From TOLSYN sp963849065 (GTDB lineage Bacteria; Acidobacteriota; Terriglobia; Terriglobales; Acidobacteriaceae): 64,000 nucleotides of DNA. Under the pieces are notes generated by a model. It was not told the origin of the DNA. It did not search any database and worked only from the letters and a program-made list of their open reading frames with translations. The first letter of the stretch is position 1. Every line of letters starts with the position of its first letter. Shown piece by piece: positions 44,681 through 53,505 of this stretch. Location: contig CAWKFM010000005.1 in assembly GCA_963849065.1 (NCBI GenBank), positions 1,240,001 through 1,304,000 on the forward strand. Reading direction: 5' to 3'. The translations under genes were made by a program, and so were the position numbers.

Positions 44681-45409
44681 ATGCATCAACTGCCTTTTAC
44701 CGCACTCCTGAATCATCTGTTTGCCGGACCGGTGACCGCGCTGCTGCTTGCGCTGGGAATTCATCCGAAACATCCGGCTGCGCCGATTCCCGACCACCTG
44801 GCCATGCAGATCGTGGTCTGCCTGATTCTGACCGCATTTTTCCTGGCGGTGCGGGCGAGCCTCTCGGTGGAGAAACCCGGCACACTGCAGCACATGGCGG
44901 AAATCATTTACGACCTGATGGACGCGCAGAGCGCCGAGATCATCGGCCACGACAGCCGGCGCTTCCTTTCGTACCTGATTACCCTCGGCATGTTCATTCT
45001 GTTGTGCAACCTGCTGGGACTGGTTCCGTTCTTCGAGTCTCCGACCGGGGTGACGGTGGTGCCGCTGGGCTGCGCCATTGTGACCTGGGTCTTCTACCAG
45101 GCGCACGGTTTCCGCGCCAATGGAATTGGATACCTGAAACACTTCTGCGGACCGGTGTGGTGGCTGGCGCCGCTGATGTTCATCATCGAAGTTTGCAGCC
45201 ACCTGGCGCGCATCCTTTCGCTCACCGTCCGTCTGTTCGCCAACATGTTTGCCGGCGACATGGTGACCCTGGTGTTCTTCTCGCTGGTGCCGATCGGTGT
45301 ACCGGTGATCTTCCTGATTCTTCACTTCGGCGTTTCGCTGATTCAGACGCTGATCTTCGTGCTGCTGCCGATGGTGTACATCGGCGAGGCGGTTGCGCAC
45401 GAGCACTAA
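44681..45409 (+). CDS. atpB: ATP synthase F0 subunit a
   Basis: A 242-residue membrane protein with five to six spans. The essential arginine is R184 in SLTVRLFANMFAGDM, the family's most conserved block; FLSYLITLGMFILLCNLLGL and VPFFESPTGVTVVPLGCAI also match. It forms the proton half-channels against the c-ring. It is followed after 129 bp by atpE. The rest of the complex (b, delta, F1) is not in the window. Confidence 0.95.
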   Translation: MHQLPFTALLNHLFAGPVTALLLALGIHPKHPAAPIPDHLAMQIVVCLILTAFFLAVRASLSVEKPGTLQHMAEIIYDLMDAQSAEIIGHDSRRFLSYLITLGMFILLCNLLGLVPFFESPTGVTVVPLGCAIVTWVFYQAHGFRANGIGYLKHFCGPVWWLAPLMFIIEVCSHLARILSLTVRLFANMFAGDMVTLVFFSLVPIGVPVIFLILHFGVSLIQTLIFVLLPMVYIGEAVAHEH

Positions 45410-45525
45410 AGAGATTGAGGCAGCTGCGTTGGAGCGGCTGCGGGATTGAGTTTCGTAGTACGCCGTACAGCGTGAGGGCCTCCCATTGCGCGGAACGTCA
45501 ACCACCCACTGGCGGCGAAATCTGA

Positions 45526-45530
45526 AGGAG
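45526..45530 (+). promoter_or_regulatory. Shine-Dalgarno deciding the atpE start
   Basis: aggag lies 8 bases before the ATG at 45539 but only 2 before the ATG at 45533. The normal spacing selects 45539 (MNKKL) over 45533 (MTMNKKL). Confidence 0.7.
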
Positions 45531-45538
45531 CAATGACA

Positions 45539-45859
45539 ATGAACAAGAAGCTTTTCGTGCTGTTTGCCTTGATGGCTATCGTTATGCTGGCCACTCCCGT
45601 CTTCGCGCAGGGTGAGCCTGGCGCCGCCGCTGCCGCCGGCACCAACTGGGTTGCTATCGCCTCGGGCTTTTCCATGGCGATTGCCGCCGGCTTGGCCGCA
45701 CTCGGCCAGGGTAAAATCGGCGCCGCCGCCTGCGAAGGCATGGCCCGCAACCCTGCCGCTCGCGCGGGCATTCAGGTTTCCATGATTCTCGGCCTGGCAT
45801 TCGTTGAGTCGCTGGTGCTGTTCACCCTGGTGGTTGTGTTCGCCAAGGTTGTGAAGTAG
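45539..45859 (+). CDS. atpE: ATP synthase F0 subunit c with signal-peptide-like leader
   Basis: The 106-residue product is longer than the usual 75-80. Residues 1-23 (MNKKLFVLFALMAIVMLATP, VFA) look like a cleavable signal peptide. The two c-subunit helices follow: IASGFSMAIAAGLAALGQG, the polar loop CEGMARNP, and MILGLAFVESLVLFTLVVV with the ion-carrying Glu90. Gln57 and Ser91 are present, residues shared with sodium-binding c-rings, but Gln is also found in proton types, so ion choice is open. A strong terminator follows. Confidence 0.93.
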   Translation: MNKKLFVLFALMAIVMLATPVFAQGEPGAAAAAGTNWVAIASGFSMAIAAGLAALGQGKIGAAACEGMARNPAARAGIQVSMILGLAFVESLVLFTLVVVFAKVVK

Positions 45860-45872
45860 TTTCGAGTTGGGA

Positions 45873-45902
45873 GCAAAGCCCCCGCTACGGCGGGGGCTTT
45901 GC
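45873..45902 (+). terminator. Rho-independent-type terminator after atpE
   Basis: A perfect 13-bp stem (gcaaagcccccgc / gcgggggctttgc) with the stable tetraloop tacg begins 14 bases after the atpE stop. The T-tract is inside the stem's right arm, so it may also work for the other strand. It closes the atpZ-I-B-E unit, so further atp genes are elsewhere. Confidence 0.85.
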
Positions 45903-45904
45903 TG

Positions 45905-46026
45905 TTGGCCGAAGACGGCAACAACGCCTCGATCACCCGGCACATGTGATCGGCAGGAATCAGATCGTCCAGCGCCAACGGAAACAACGTCTGCTGCCCT
46001 CTCTCCTCGCCATGAATGAAACCCAT
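45905..46026 (-). pseudogene. IS1182/IS5-type transposase, N-terminal fragment
   Basis: Minus-strand reading from 46026 gives MGFIHGEERGQQTLFPLALD then DLIPADHMCRVIEALLPS. This is the typical N-terminus of IS1182-like DDE transposases (LFPxxLDDLIPxDHxxRVIEA). After about 40 residues it runs into the atpE terminator. Only the first tenth of the gene remains. Confidence 0.75.
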
Positions 46027-46027
46027 G

Positions 46028-46059
46028 AAAAATGCCCTCGCTTGCGCGAGAGCATTTTT
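46028..46059. terminator. Hairpin with A/T-rich flanks, bidirectional terminator or IS end
   Basis: aaaaatgc...ctcgc and gcgag...gcattttt pair with one bulge around a ttgc loop, giving A-tract and T-tract on opposite sides. This can terminate transcription in either direction. It abuts the IS1182-like start codon and may belong to that element's end. Confidence 0.6.
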
Positions 46060-46137
46060 ACATCAACTTGCACCAGAGTCATAGAGCTTCGTAACAGCCT
46101 GCGAATCCGGGGCTTTGGGAACCGCATAAACAGCGGG

Positions 46138-46695
46138 TTAGTCGAAGATCAGGATGGCTGCGGCGATGGTGGTGGTCCAATTACCGCTCTTTTCGCCGAT
46201 GGCACTCTGCGTGATATTGGTCGTGCGAACGATCTTATTGGAGAGGCGATAGACCTCTTTTTTTTCGTCCCAGCTTTTATCGGGATCGAACTCCACGTCG
46301 AGGGTGGTGGCGAGCATCTCGGCGGCCAGTTCTTCGGCGTAGTCGCCGGCGATCTGGTCGGTCTCGCCGAAGCTGTGATGTTCGCTAAGGTAGCCGTAGG
46401 TCTTGCTGTCGGCAGGCAGCGCCAGGCCGATGCTGGAGGCCACCAGGCGGTGCGGTTCGCGGGTGGAGTTCTCCGCCACGACGGCGAAGACGACCTCGCC
46501 CGGGCTGAGATACCGCAGTCCCTGGGCGCGCGTAATCAGCTTGCAGTTCGGGGGAAAGATGGAAGAGACGCGCACGAGGTTCTGCGCGGCAATTCCGGCG
46601 TCGCGCAGCGCAAGCTCGAAGGATGTCAAACGCTCTTTGTGCTTCCCGACACCCTTGGTGAGGAAGATGCGCTTGGGGACCATGTCTTTGGCCAA
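46138..46695 (-). CDS. Pyruvoyl-dependent arginine decarboxylase
   Basis: A 185-residue proenzyme of the PvlArgDC family, which makes agmatine from arginine for polyamine synthesis. The self-cleavage site is Ser44-Ser45 in NLVRVSSIFPPNC; the new N-terminal Ser45 becomes the pyruvoyl group. Other family blocks: FLTKGVGKHKERLTSFELAL, PGEVVFAVVAENSTREPHRL, ASSIGLALP and GYLSEHHSFGETD. The start is a TTG (MAKDMVPKRIF) supported by a ribosome site at 46705-46710; an ATG four codons later is the alternative. The gene is monocistronic. Confidence 0.9.
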   Translation of the reverse strand: MAKDMVPKRIFLTKGVGKHKERLTSFELALRDAGIAAQNLVRVSSIFPPNCKLITRAQGLRYLSPGEVVFAVVAENSTREPHRLVASSIGLALPADSKTYGYLSEHHSFGETDQIAGDYAEELAAEMLATTLDVEFDPDKSWDEKKEVYRLSNKIVRTTNITQSAIGEKSGNWTTTIAAAILIFD

Positions 46696-46704
46696 TTCTT
46701 GTTA

Positions 46705-46710
46705 CTCCTC
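46705..46710 (-). promoter_or_regulatory. Shine-Dalgarno supporting a TTG start
   Basis: On the minus strand gaggag lies 9 bases before the TTG at 46695. For the downstream ATG the spacing would be 21 bases, which is too long, so the rare TTG start is favoured. Confidence 0.6.
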
Positions 46711-46883
46711 TGACGAAGGCATACGGCCGGACCGGAGACCGGTTTTGGACGGCTCGTTGAAAAATTCACGGCTCGCTTAAAATTAAACGGCCCTCTGAAC
46801 TTAAATGATTCCGTGCAGTGGCGCAATCGGGAATTGGCTGGATTCACGTGATTGCAAACTAAGCCGGCAGAATGGGAGGCCGT

Positions 46884-47783
46884 CTATTTGCGCGCGATCT
46901 GAGGGGATTTGAGGCGGACGGCGATGTCGATGAACGCCAGGGAAGCCCGGCTGAGAGCCTTGTCCTTGCGGAAGACCAGCGCCATGTCTCGGCGGATCTG
47001 CACGTCGGTGAGTTTGACGATGGCGGTGATGCCCAGCCGCACGTCTCCGAGCGCGGTGGAGTAGGGGCAGAAGCCGATGCCCACGCCGGCGGAGACAAAG
47101 CGCTTGAGCAACTCGCTGGAATCCAGCTCCATGCTAACGTTGGGCTTCATGTTGCGCTCTTCAAACATGCGGTCGATGCTGTCGCGGGTGCGTCCCATCT
47201 TGGGCAGCAGCAGCGGGTAGCCGGCGATCTGGGTGACGTCGATTTCTTTGAACTTGGCCAGCGGATGGCCGATGGGCGTGATGAGGACCAGCTCGTCTTT
47301 GTGGATGAGGACGGCGGTGATGCGCTTGTCGGTGACCGGCATGGCGGCGACGCCGAAGTCGGCGGAGTTGTCGATGACGGCTTCGAGGACTTCACGGGTT
47401 TCTGAGCGCTTGACGGTGATGCCCACGTCGGGATAGCTGCGCTTGAACTCGGCGAAGACTTCAGGAAGGATGTGCAGGCAGCTGCCTTCATTGGCGGCCA
47501 CGACGATTTCACCGCCGGGCACGCGGTCAGCATCGGCCACGGCGCGCATGGCGGTGCGCCGCGCTTCGAGGGCGTTCTCCACGTAGGCGAGAAAAACTTT
47601 TCCGGCAGCGGTGATGGAAACCTTGCCGCCGGTGCGGTCCAGCAACTTGGCGCCGACTTCCTCTTCCATTGCTCGGACCTGCGCGGAGATGGCAGGCTGG
47701 GTGCGAAAGCGCTTTTCGGCGGCGCGCGAGAAGCTCAGGTTGCGCGCCACCTCCAGAAACGTTTCTAGCTGGTCGAAGTCCAT
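46884..47783 (-). CDS. LysR-family transcriptional regulator
   Basis: A 299-residue LTTR. The N-terminal winged HTH is MDFDQLETFLEVARNLSFSR, AAEKRFRTQPAISAQVRAME, EEVGAKLLDRTGGKVSITAAG. The linker helix and periplasmic-binding-like effector domain follow (GEIVVAANEGSCLHILPEVF, DFGVAAMPVTDKRI, GYPLLLPKMGRTRDS, VSAGVGIGFCPYS). Effector unknown. It is divergent from glnA with 420 bp between, the classic position for a regulator acting on both its own gene and its neighbour. A link to nitrogen control is therefore possible but not shown. Confidence 0.9.
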   Translation of the reverse strand: MDFDQLETFLEVARNLSFSRAAEKRFRTQPAISAQVRAMEEEVGAKLLDRTGGKVSITAAGKVFLAYVENALEARRTAMRAVADADRVPGGEIVVAANEGSCLHILPEVFAEFKRSYPDVGITVKRSETREVLEAVIDNSADFGVAAMPVTDKRITAVLIHKDELVLITPIGHPLAKFKEIDVTQIAGYPLLLPKMGRTRDSIDRMFEERNMKPNVSMELDSSELLKRFVSAGVGIGFCPYSTALGDVRLGITAIVKLTDVQIRRDMALVFRKDKALSRASLAFIDIAVRLKSPQIARK

Positions 47784-48203
47784 TATTCCTTCACTCGAAA
47801 TCTGGAAATAAGTCCGTGAAACAGCCGAAGGTCGGCGAAGCTACTGCTGCAATCCAGCTTACGATAACTCTGTGCAACGCGGACCCGGCGAATTGGCCTG
47901 TACTCATTGTCGGCACCCCCTGGTAAGGAGCAGGATGACAGTTCGCCAGGTTGCGCACGATTCTGCTGGCTACGATATCAGTATATAAAAAAAAGTTATG
48001 AGCTCCATAATAACTTTCTTGATGCCTTCAAGGGATAGTTTTTCATGGGCTTTAACGCCACCGGCGAGGATGGTTGAGTGGGAAAAGTGGACAAAAGCAG
48101 TCCGCCTGTTTACTTTTCTGTGGCTCGGTTGGGCCAAAATCCAATCCCGAGTCGTAAGATGGTGCGTTGAGTGTTGTTGCCACCTTCAAGAGGAATCCAG
48201 TTC
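47784..48203. other. Divergent regulatory region between lysR and glnA
   Basis: About 420 bp with no gene. It contains an AT-rich core around 47975-48020 (gatatcagtatataaaaaaa) with an inverted repeat. The glnA ribosome site (agagga) lies just before 48204. Confidence 0.6.
47992..48017. promoter_or_regulatory. 8-bp inverted repeat, possible operator
   Basis: aaagttat and ataacttt form a perfect dyad separated by 10 bases, within the AT-rich core of the lysR-glnA intergenic region. The size and spacing are compatible with a dimeric regulator site, for example for the adjacent LysR protein. It could equally be part of promoter-associated AT-rich DNA. Confidence 0.35.
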
Positions 48204-49631
48204 ATGCGCTCTCCGGTCGAAGTCAATGCGTCCACGGTTCTAGAGTTTGCCCAGCAGCAAGGTGTCCAGATGTTCGATCTCCGCTTCAGCGATCTGCATG
48301 GTCTCTGGCATCACATTTCCTATCCCATCGGCAAGTTGACGGTGGACAGCTTCCGCGAGGGCTTCGGCATGGATGGCTCCTCGATCCGCGGCTGGGCCGC
48401 GATTCACGAGAGCGACATGCTGCTGATTCCGGACCCGAGCACCTTTGTGATGGACCCCTTCGCCGAGGTACCTACGCTGGGAATGATCGCCGATGTGATC
48501 GATCCGGTGACGCGGCAGCGGTATGACCGCGATCCGCGCTACATCGCCACCAAGGCGGAGATGTATCTGGCGTCTTCGGGCATTGCCGACCAGGCGATGT
48601 TCGGGGCCGAGGCGGAGTTCTTTGTCTTTGACAACGTGAGCTTCGACCAGGGAGCCAATCACGGGTTTTACTACATCGATTCCGACGAGGGGCGCTGGAA
48701 CTCGGGGCGGAGGGAGAACAATTTGGGGTATCGTCCGCGCTACAGGGAAGGTTATTTCCCGGTTCCCCCCACCGATCACCACCAGGACCTGCGCACCGAG
48801 ATGCTGCTGACGATGCAGGAATGCGGGCTGGCCGTGGAGAGCCATCACCATGAGACCGCCAGCGGTGGACAGGCGGAGCTGGACCTGCGCTACACGTCGC
48901 TGCTGCGCTCGGCCGACGCGATGATGCTGTACAAGTACATTGTGCGTAACGTGGCCTGGCAGCATGGCAAGACGGTGACGTTTATGCCCAAGCCTCTGTT
49001 TCAGGACGCGGGCAACAGCATGCACACGCACCAGTCGCTGTGGAAGGACGGCAAGCCGCTGTTCTTCGGCGACGGCTACGCGGGGCTCTCCGAGGTTGCG
49101 CTGTGGTATATCGGCGGGCTGATCAAGCACGGGCCGGCGCTGGCGGCACTGACGTCGCCGACAACCAACAGCTACAAGCGGCTGACGGCCGGCATGGATG
49201 CGCCGATCAACCTGGCGTATTCGCGGCGCAACCGCTCGGCCGCGTGCAGGATTCCGATGTATTCGGCTGCGCCGGAGGCCAAGCGCGTGGAGTACCGGCC
49301 GCCGGACCCGAGCAGCAATCCGTATATTGCGTTTTCAGCCATGCTCATGGCGGGGCTGGATGGCATCGAGAACCGGATCGATCCGGGGCTTCCGCTCGAT
49401 AAGGACATTTACGACCTGGGGCCGGAGGAACTGCAGCGGGTGCCGTCGATTCCAAATTCCCTGGAGGCTGCGCTGGATTCGCTGGCGGTGGACTACCAGT
49501 TTTTGCTGAAAGGCGACGTGTTTACCGAGGATCTGCTGGAGACCTACATTGCCTTCAAGCGGGAGAAGGAAGTGAACGAACTGCGGGCGCGTCCCCACCC
49601 CTATGAGTTCACGCTGTACTACGACGTGTAG
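48204..49631 (+). CDS. glnA: Glutamine synthetase, type I
   Basis: Start at MRSPVEVNASTVLEF, 475 residues, with agagga upstream. The enzyme makes glutamine from glutamate, ammonia and ATP. Landmarks: FSDLHGLWHHISYP, GFGMDGSSIRGW (beta-grasp signature), AEAEFFVFD, HHETASGGQAELDL, NSMHTHQSLW (His-Gln loop), TNSYKRLTAGMDAPIN and NRSAACRIP (ATP/glutamate site). Tyr403 in DKDIYDLGPEE is the adenylylation site of GSI-beta enzymes. The adenylyltransferase gene glnE lies 1.1 kb downstream on the same strand, supporting covalent control. Confidence 0.95.
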   Translation: MRSPVEVNASTVLEFAQQQGVQMFDLRFSDLHGLWHHISYPIGKLTVDSFREGFGMDGSSIRGWAAIHESDMLLIPDPSTFVMDPFAEVPTLGMIADVIDPVTRQRYDRDPRYIATKAEMYLASSGIADQAMFGAEAEFFVFDNVSFDQGANHGFYYIDSDEGRWNSGRRENNLGYRPRYREGYFPVPPTDHHQDLRTEMLLTMQECGLAVESHHHETASGGQAELDLRYTSLLRSADAMMLYKYIVRNVAWQHGKTVTFMPKPLFQDAGNSMHTHQSLWKDGKPLFFGDGYAGLSEVALWYIGGLIKHGPALAALTSPTTNSYKRLTAGMDAPINLAYSRRNRSAACRIPMYSAAPEAKRVEYRPPDPSSNPYIAFSAMLMAGLDGIENRIDPGLPLDKDIYDLGPEELQRVPSIPNSLEAALDSLAVDYQFLLKGDVFTEDLLETYIAFKREKEVNELRARPHPYEFTLYYDV

Positions 49632-49782
49632 AGGACACTCCTCTTCTACGGAAACTACCCCACGCAGCAAAAAGCGGGTTGAGTGGGCCACGAACGGAGA
49701 AGGATATATCTCCAAAACTGCTACACGGGTTCAACAAATTGCAATATCGCTTTAGTATGTAGCCTCTACAATTGCGAGCCAT

Positions 49783-50592
49783 ATGTCATATTTCTGGAAG
49801 TGTGCGGCTCTGATTGTCCTCATGGCCAACTTTGCTTGGGGGCAATCCGCGAGTTCAATACCAGAAGCACAACACAGCGATAACCAGGCAACGGACTCGC
49901 CCGGTACTGCGCCCACTTCCGGCACGGAGGCAGCTCCGCGGCCCGGAATTGCAGATTCCGCCAAGCTCGAAATCATCGAGAGACGGACGGCGGATTATCC
50001 GCTGGCCGCCAAACGTGCTGGGGTTCAGGGCCGGGTCATGGTGAGCGTAGAGGTGTCAGAGACCGGCGACGTGGACGCGGTGGAGGTACTTAGTGGCGAT
50101 CCTGTTCTCGCGGGTGCGGCGGTACGGGCAGCGAAAGGATTCAAATTCAAGCCATTTATCAAAAATGGCAAGCCTGTCAAGGTCGATACAAAAATCCCGT
50201 TCGATTTCTCCTTGAGCGTTAGGGAGATCACAGCGTTCTCACCCAAGCTCGAATCCTCCGAAGCAACAACGCCAGACGCCAGCACAAGCGCTGATGCCCC
50301 GAAGAGAGTCAAGGTCAGTGCAGGTGTGACTGCCGGACTGTTGATACGCAAAGTACAACCAGTCTATCCACGGGAGGCGAAGGAGTCTCGGGTTCAAGGC
50401 GTCGTGATACTCGGTGCCACCATCGGGAAGGATGGTCGTATCAAAGACATCAAGGCAGTTTCCGGGCCGAGCGTACTGGTCTCAGCAGCAATGGATGCGG
50501 TGCAACTCTGGGAGTACAGCCCGTTCCTGCTTAAGGGAGAACCCGTCGAGGTCGATACGCAGATTACTGTGAACTTCACCTTATTGCCCTAA
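49783..50592 (+). CDS. Exported protein with two TonB C-terminal domains
   Basis: A 269-residue precursor with a signal peptide (MSYFWKCAALIVLMANFAWG). Two TonB_C domains follow: residues about 70-145 (YPLAAKRAGVQGRVMVSVEV, SETGDVDAVEVLSGDP, KFKPFIKNGKPVKVD) and about 185-268 (YPREAKESRVQGVVILGATI, GKDGRIKDIKAVSGPSVL, WEYSPFLLKGEPVEVD). It lacks the long proline-rich spanning segment of true TonB. It may contact outer-membrane receptors or act as a periplasmic protein. It lies between glnA and glnE but has no evident link to nitrogen. Confidence 0.8.
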   Translation: MSYFWKCAALIVLMANFAWGQSASSIPEAQHSDNQATDSPGTAPTSGTEAAPRPGIADSAKLEIIERRTADYPLAAKRAGVQGRVMVSVEVSETGDVDAVEVLSGDPVLAGAAVRAAKGFKFKPFIKNGKPVKVDTKIPFDFSLSVREITAFSPKLESSEATTPDASTSADAPKRVKVSAGVTAGLLIRKVQPVYPREAKESRVQGVVILGATIGKDGRIKDIKAVSGPSVLVSAAMDAVQLWEYSPFLLKGEPVEVDTQITVNFTLLP

Positions 50593-50724
50593 GAGTAGAT
50601 TTCGATTTCGATGGGAGCATCCACGATCTGTTGATTCGCCCATGTGCTTCGCCGTGTGCGGTTCATGCTATGCTTCGGCTGAATTCTATTGAGTCCTTCT
50701 GAATTCCACTGGGGCAAATCAGTG

Positions 50725-53505
50725 ATGCGGGCCGATGAGAAAGAGCGGGCGGAGAGCGCGGGAGGAACATTTTCCGAGAGCGCTTTTTACGAGCGGGGCT
50801 CGGCGGCGCGCTATGCGAAGGTGTTGGCCCTGCTTCCCGCCAAGGCGGCCTCGGAGCTGCCGGGGTATCTGGGTGCTTCGTGCAATCCGGATCGGGCGGT
50901 GCTGCAGGTGGAAGTGCTGCTGCAGCGGCATCCGGCGGAGTCGCTCACGGCGTTTGTCTCGAGCGCGTTCGCGCTGCGGGCTTCAGTGGCATTGTTTTCC
51001 TGTAGCCCGTGGCTGGGGCAGACGCTGCTGCAGAATCCCGACCTGCTGCGGCTGTTTGCGCGTCCCATGGGATTGGCTGCGGAGCGGCTGGCGGAGGATT
51101 TCCACGAACAGTTTGCGCGCTTCCGCATGCGCCATCACGATACGCCGCTGCCGGTGTTGCTGGCGCGCTTCAAGCGGCGCGAATATGTGCGCATCTTTAC
51201 CCGCGAGCTGCTGGGGCTGGCGTCGCTGCCGGAGATCACCGGCGAAATTTCCGCACTCTCCGATGTGATGATCGAGCAGGCATTGGCGCACTGCGAGAGC
51301 GTGCTGCGGGGCCGCTACGGGGGCTGGCCGCAGCTGCGCTCCGGACAGGGACGGGTGTATGCGGCGCGCTTTGCGGTGCTGTCGCTGGGGAAGCTGGGCG
51401 GCAACGAACTGAACTACAGCTCGGACATCGATCTGCTGTATCTGTACGATGACGCGGAGGACGCGGGTGCGATTGCGATTCCGGCGCGGGAGTTTATGAT
51501 CCGGCTGGCGCAGGAACTGACCGCCGTTCTCTCCACGGTGAGCGCCGACGGGCCGGTCTTCCGGGTCGATCTGCGGCTGCGTCCGCAGGGGACGAGCGGG
51601 GAGATGGTGGTGGGCTGCTCGCAGGCCTTGCGGTATTACCGAGGCGTGGCCGAGGATTGGGAGCTGCAGGCGCTGCTGAAGCTGCGCCCGAGCGCCGGCG
51701 ATGCGTCGCTGGGACAGGAGTTCGTGGAGCAGGTGCAGGAGCTGATCTATTGCCGCGAGCTTAGCCTGTCGGCGATCAGGACCGCGGCGCGCTCGCTCGA
51801 GCGGATTCAGCGCGGCGGAAGCCGGCAGGGTACGGCATGGCTGGATGTGAAGAACGGGCCGGGCGGACTGCGCGAAATCGAGTTCGCAGTACAGTGCCTG
51901 CAGCGGGTGCATGGCGGCGGCGAGCCGTGGCTGCGCTCCAGCGGAACGTTGTTTGCCTTGCAGAAGCTGCACGACAAGGGACACATTGGCGACGCGGAGT
52001 TTCGCGAACTGGGTGCGACCTACGGACTGCTGCGCGCCATCGAACACCGCTTGCAGTGCAGCCAGGGAGCGCAGGCGCACCGGCTGCCGGAATCGTCTGG
52101 CGAGCTGGCGGCATTGTTTATTTCGCTGGGCGATGGCGCGGTTGGCGGAGTGCCAGCGCTGCGGGAGGCCATGGAGTCGTCCAGCAGGCTGTGTGCGCGG
52201 GTGTTGCGGCTGGGGTCGGTGACGGAGCCGGGCGAGCTTTCGGCGCTCTCTTTGAGCTTGGGCGAACCGGGCGCCGAGCGGCTGGCGCGGGAGCTGGCCA
52301 GGCGCTCAGACAAGCTGGCGGGCGTGCTGGCGGCCGGGGTGGGCGATCTGACGCTGCGCGGGCTGCGGCGCTATCTGGCGGCCGCTTCCACCGGAGAGCA
52401 GCGCATTCGGGAGGCATTGGTCAATTCCGGGTGGATTGAAGACGCGCTGCCGGTGTTTGCGCAGAGCGCACTGGCCAATGGCATTCTGTCCTGCCATCCG
52501 GAGGATATCGTTGCAATCTCCCAGTGCATTGCGAGCGCCGGCGGGAAACCTGTCGCCGATCGACTTCGCATTGCGGCGCGGCGCGGCATGCTGCGGCTGG
52601 TGGGCAGGACGCTGCTGGAAGAGAAAGCGGTGTGGGAAATTCTGCGCGAGTATTCGGGGAGCTTCGACCGGATCTTACGCGAGGCGGTGGGCGCGGCCAG
52701 TCCGCCGGAGGGATTTGCGGTGTTCGCCACGGGACGGCTGGGGACCTTCGAACTGGATGCGCTCTCCGACGCTGACCTGGTGTTTTTGCGCAGCGCGGAG
52801 TGCGACGCCGAGGCGGCCGGCCGCTGCGCGCTCTCCGTGGTTGCGATGCTATCCGGATATACGCACGAGGGGTCGGTGATCGAGGTGGATACGCGGCTGC
52901 GTCCGCACGGCAGCGACGGTGAACTGGTGGCCACCGTGCGGCAGCTGGGACAGTACTTTGAAAGTGAGGCCGAGGCCTGGGAGGCGCTGGCGTTCGGCAA
53001 GCTGCGCTGGGTGGCAGGAGACGAGCGGCTGGCGTCCGCGGCGGCGGAGCGGCTGACCGGGCTGAAAGAACGCTTTGCCGGCGCGCGGGCGTTTGTTCCG
53101 GAGCTGCGGGCGATGCGCCAACGACTAGCGGATTCGGATGGGACGGAGAGCTTTAAGACCGGGCTGGGCGGTCTTTACGATCTCGATTTTATCCTGGGAA
53201 TGCTGGAGGTCCGTGCCGGTTTGCCGGCGGCTGGATTGCAGGTGCCCGAGCGGCTGGAGGTTCTGCGCGAGCGGGGATTGCTGACGGAGACGCAGACCGC
53301 AAGCTTGCTGAATTCCGCCGCCCTGTTCCGCGGCGTGGAACACGCTATCCGGGTGGTGGAAGGCCGCGCGCGCAAGTGGGTGCCGGAGAGCGATGCGCTG
53401 CGGGAGTCCGTGGAAAAGCTGGTGGGGCGAGGGGAATTGGACGGCGCGCTTCGCTCCGAGATGCGTGCGGTGCGAACGCTATTTGATGCGATTTTAGTTG
53501 ATTGA
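50725..53505 (+). CDS. glnE: Bifunctional glutamine synthetase adenylyltransferase/deadenylylase
   Basis: The ATG at 50725 is used; GTG at 50722 and TTG at 50689 are in-frame alternatives. The 926-residue size is normal (E. coli 946). Two nucleotidyltransferase domains are seen: an N-terminal one with LSLGKLGGNELNYSSDIDLL near residue 225, followed by RVDLRLRPQGTSGEMV, and a C-terminal one with FATGRLGTFELDALSDADLV near 670 and EVDTRLRPHGSDGEL. Each has the G..SDxD metal site and is followed by a helical GlnD-like region. It attaches AMP to, and removes it from, the tyrosine of glutamine synthetase, encoded nearby by glnA. Confidence 0.93.
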   Translation: MRADEKERAESAGGTFSESAFYERGSAARYAKVLALLPAKAASELPGYLGASCNPDRAVLQVEVLLQRHPAESLTAFVSSAFALRASVALFSCSPWLGQTLLQNPDLLRLFARPMGLAAERLAEDFHEQFARFRMRHHDTPLPVLLARFKRREYVRIFTRELLGLASLPEITGEISALSDVMIEQALAHCESVLRGRYGGWPQLRSGQGRVYAARFAVLSLGKLGGNELNYSSDIDLLYLYDDAEDAGAIAIPAREFMIRLAQELTAVLSTVSADGPVFRVDLRLRPQGTSGEMVVGCSQALRYYRGVAEDWELQALLKLRPSAGDASLGQEFVEQVQELIYCRELSLSAIRTAARSLERIQRGGSRQGTAWLDVKNGPGGLREIEFAVQCLQRVHGGGEPWLRSSGTLFALQKLHDKGHIGDAEFRELGATYGLLRAIEHRLQCSQGAQAHRLPESSGELAALFISLGDGAVGGVPALREAMESSSRLCARVLRLGSVTEPGELSALSLSLGEPGAERLARELARRSDKLAGVLAAGVGDLTLRGLRRYLAAASTGEQRIREALVNSGWIEDALPVFAQSALANGILSCHPEDIVAISQCIASAGGKPVADRLRIAARRGMLRLVGRTLLEEKAVWEILREYSGSFDRILREAVGAASPPEGFAVFATGRLGTFELDALSDADLVFLRSAECDAEAAGRCALSVVAMLSGYTHEGSVIEVDTRLRPHGSDGELVATVRQLGQYFESEAEAWEALAFGKLRWVAGDERLASAAAERLTGLKERFAGARAFVPELRAMRQRLADSDGTESFKTGLGGLYDLDFILGMLEVRAGLPAAGLQVPERLEVLRERGLLTETQTASLLNSAALFRGVEHAIRVVEGRARKWVPESDALRESVEKLVGRGELDGALRSEMRAVRTLFDAILVD

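Noticed and set aside
44537..45943. 468-residue open frame on the minus strand across atpI, atpB and atpE
   Set aside because: It lies fully antisense to well-recognised ATP synthase genes, is rich in His/Arg/Gln and shows no family motif; a GC-codon shadow.
50983..52080. 365-residue minus-strand frame opposite glnE
   Set aside because: Arg/Gln/His-rich mirror of a GC-rich gene; no start signals or motifs.
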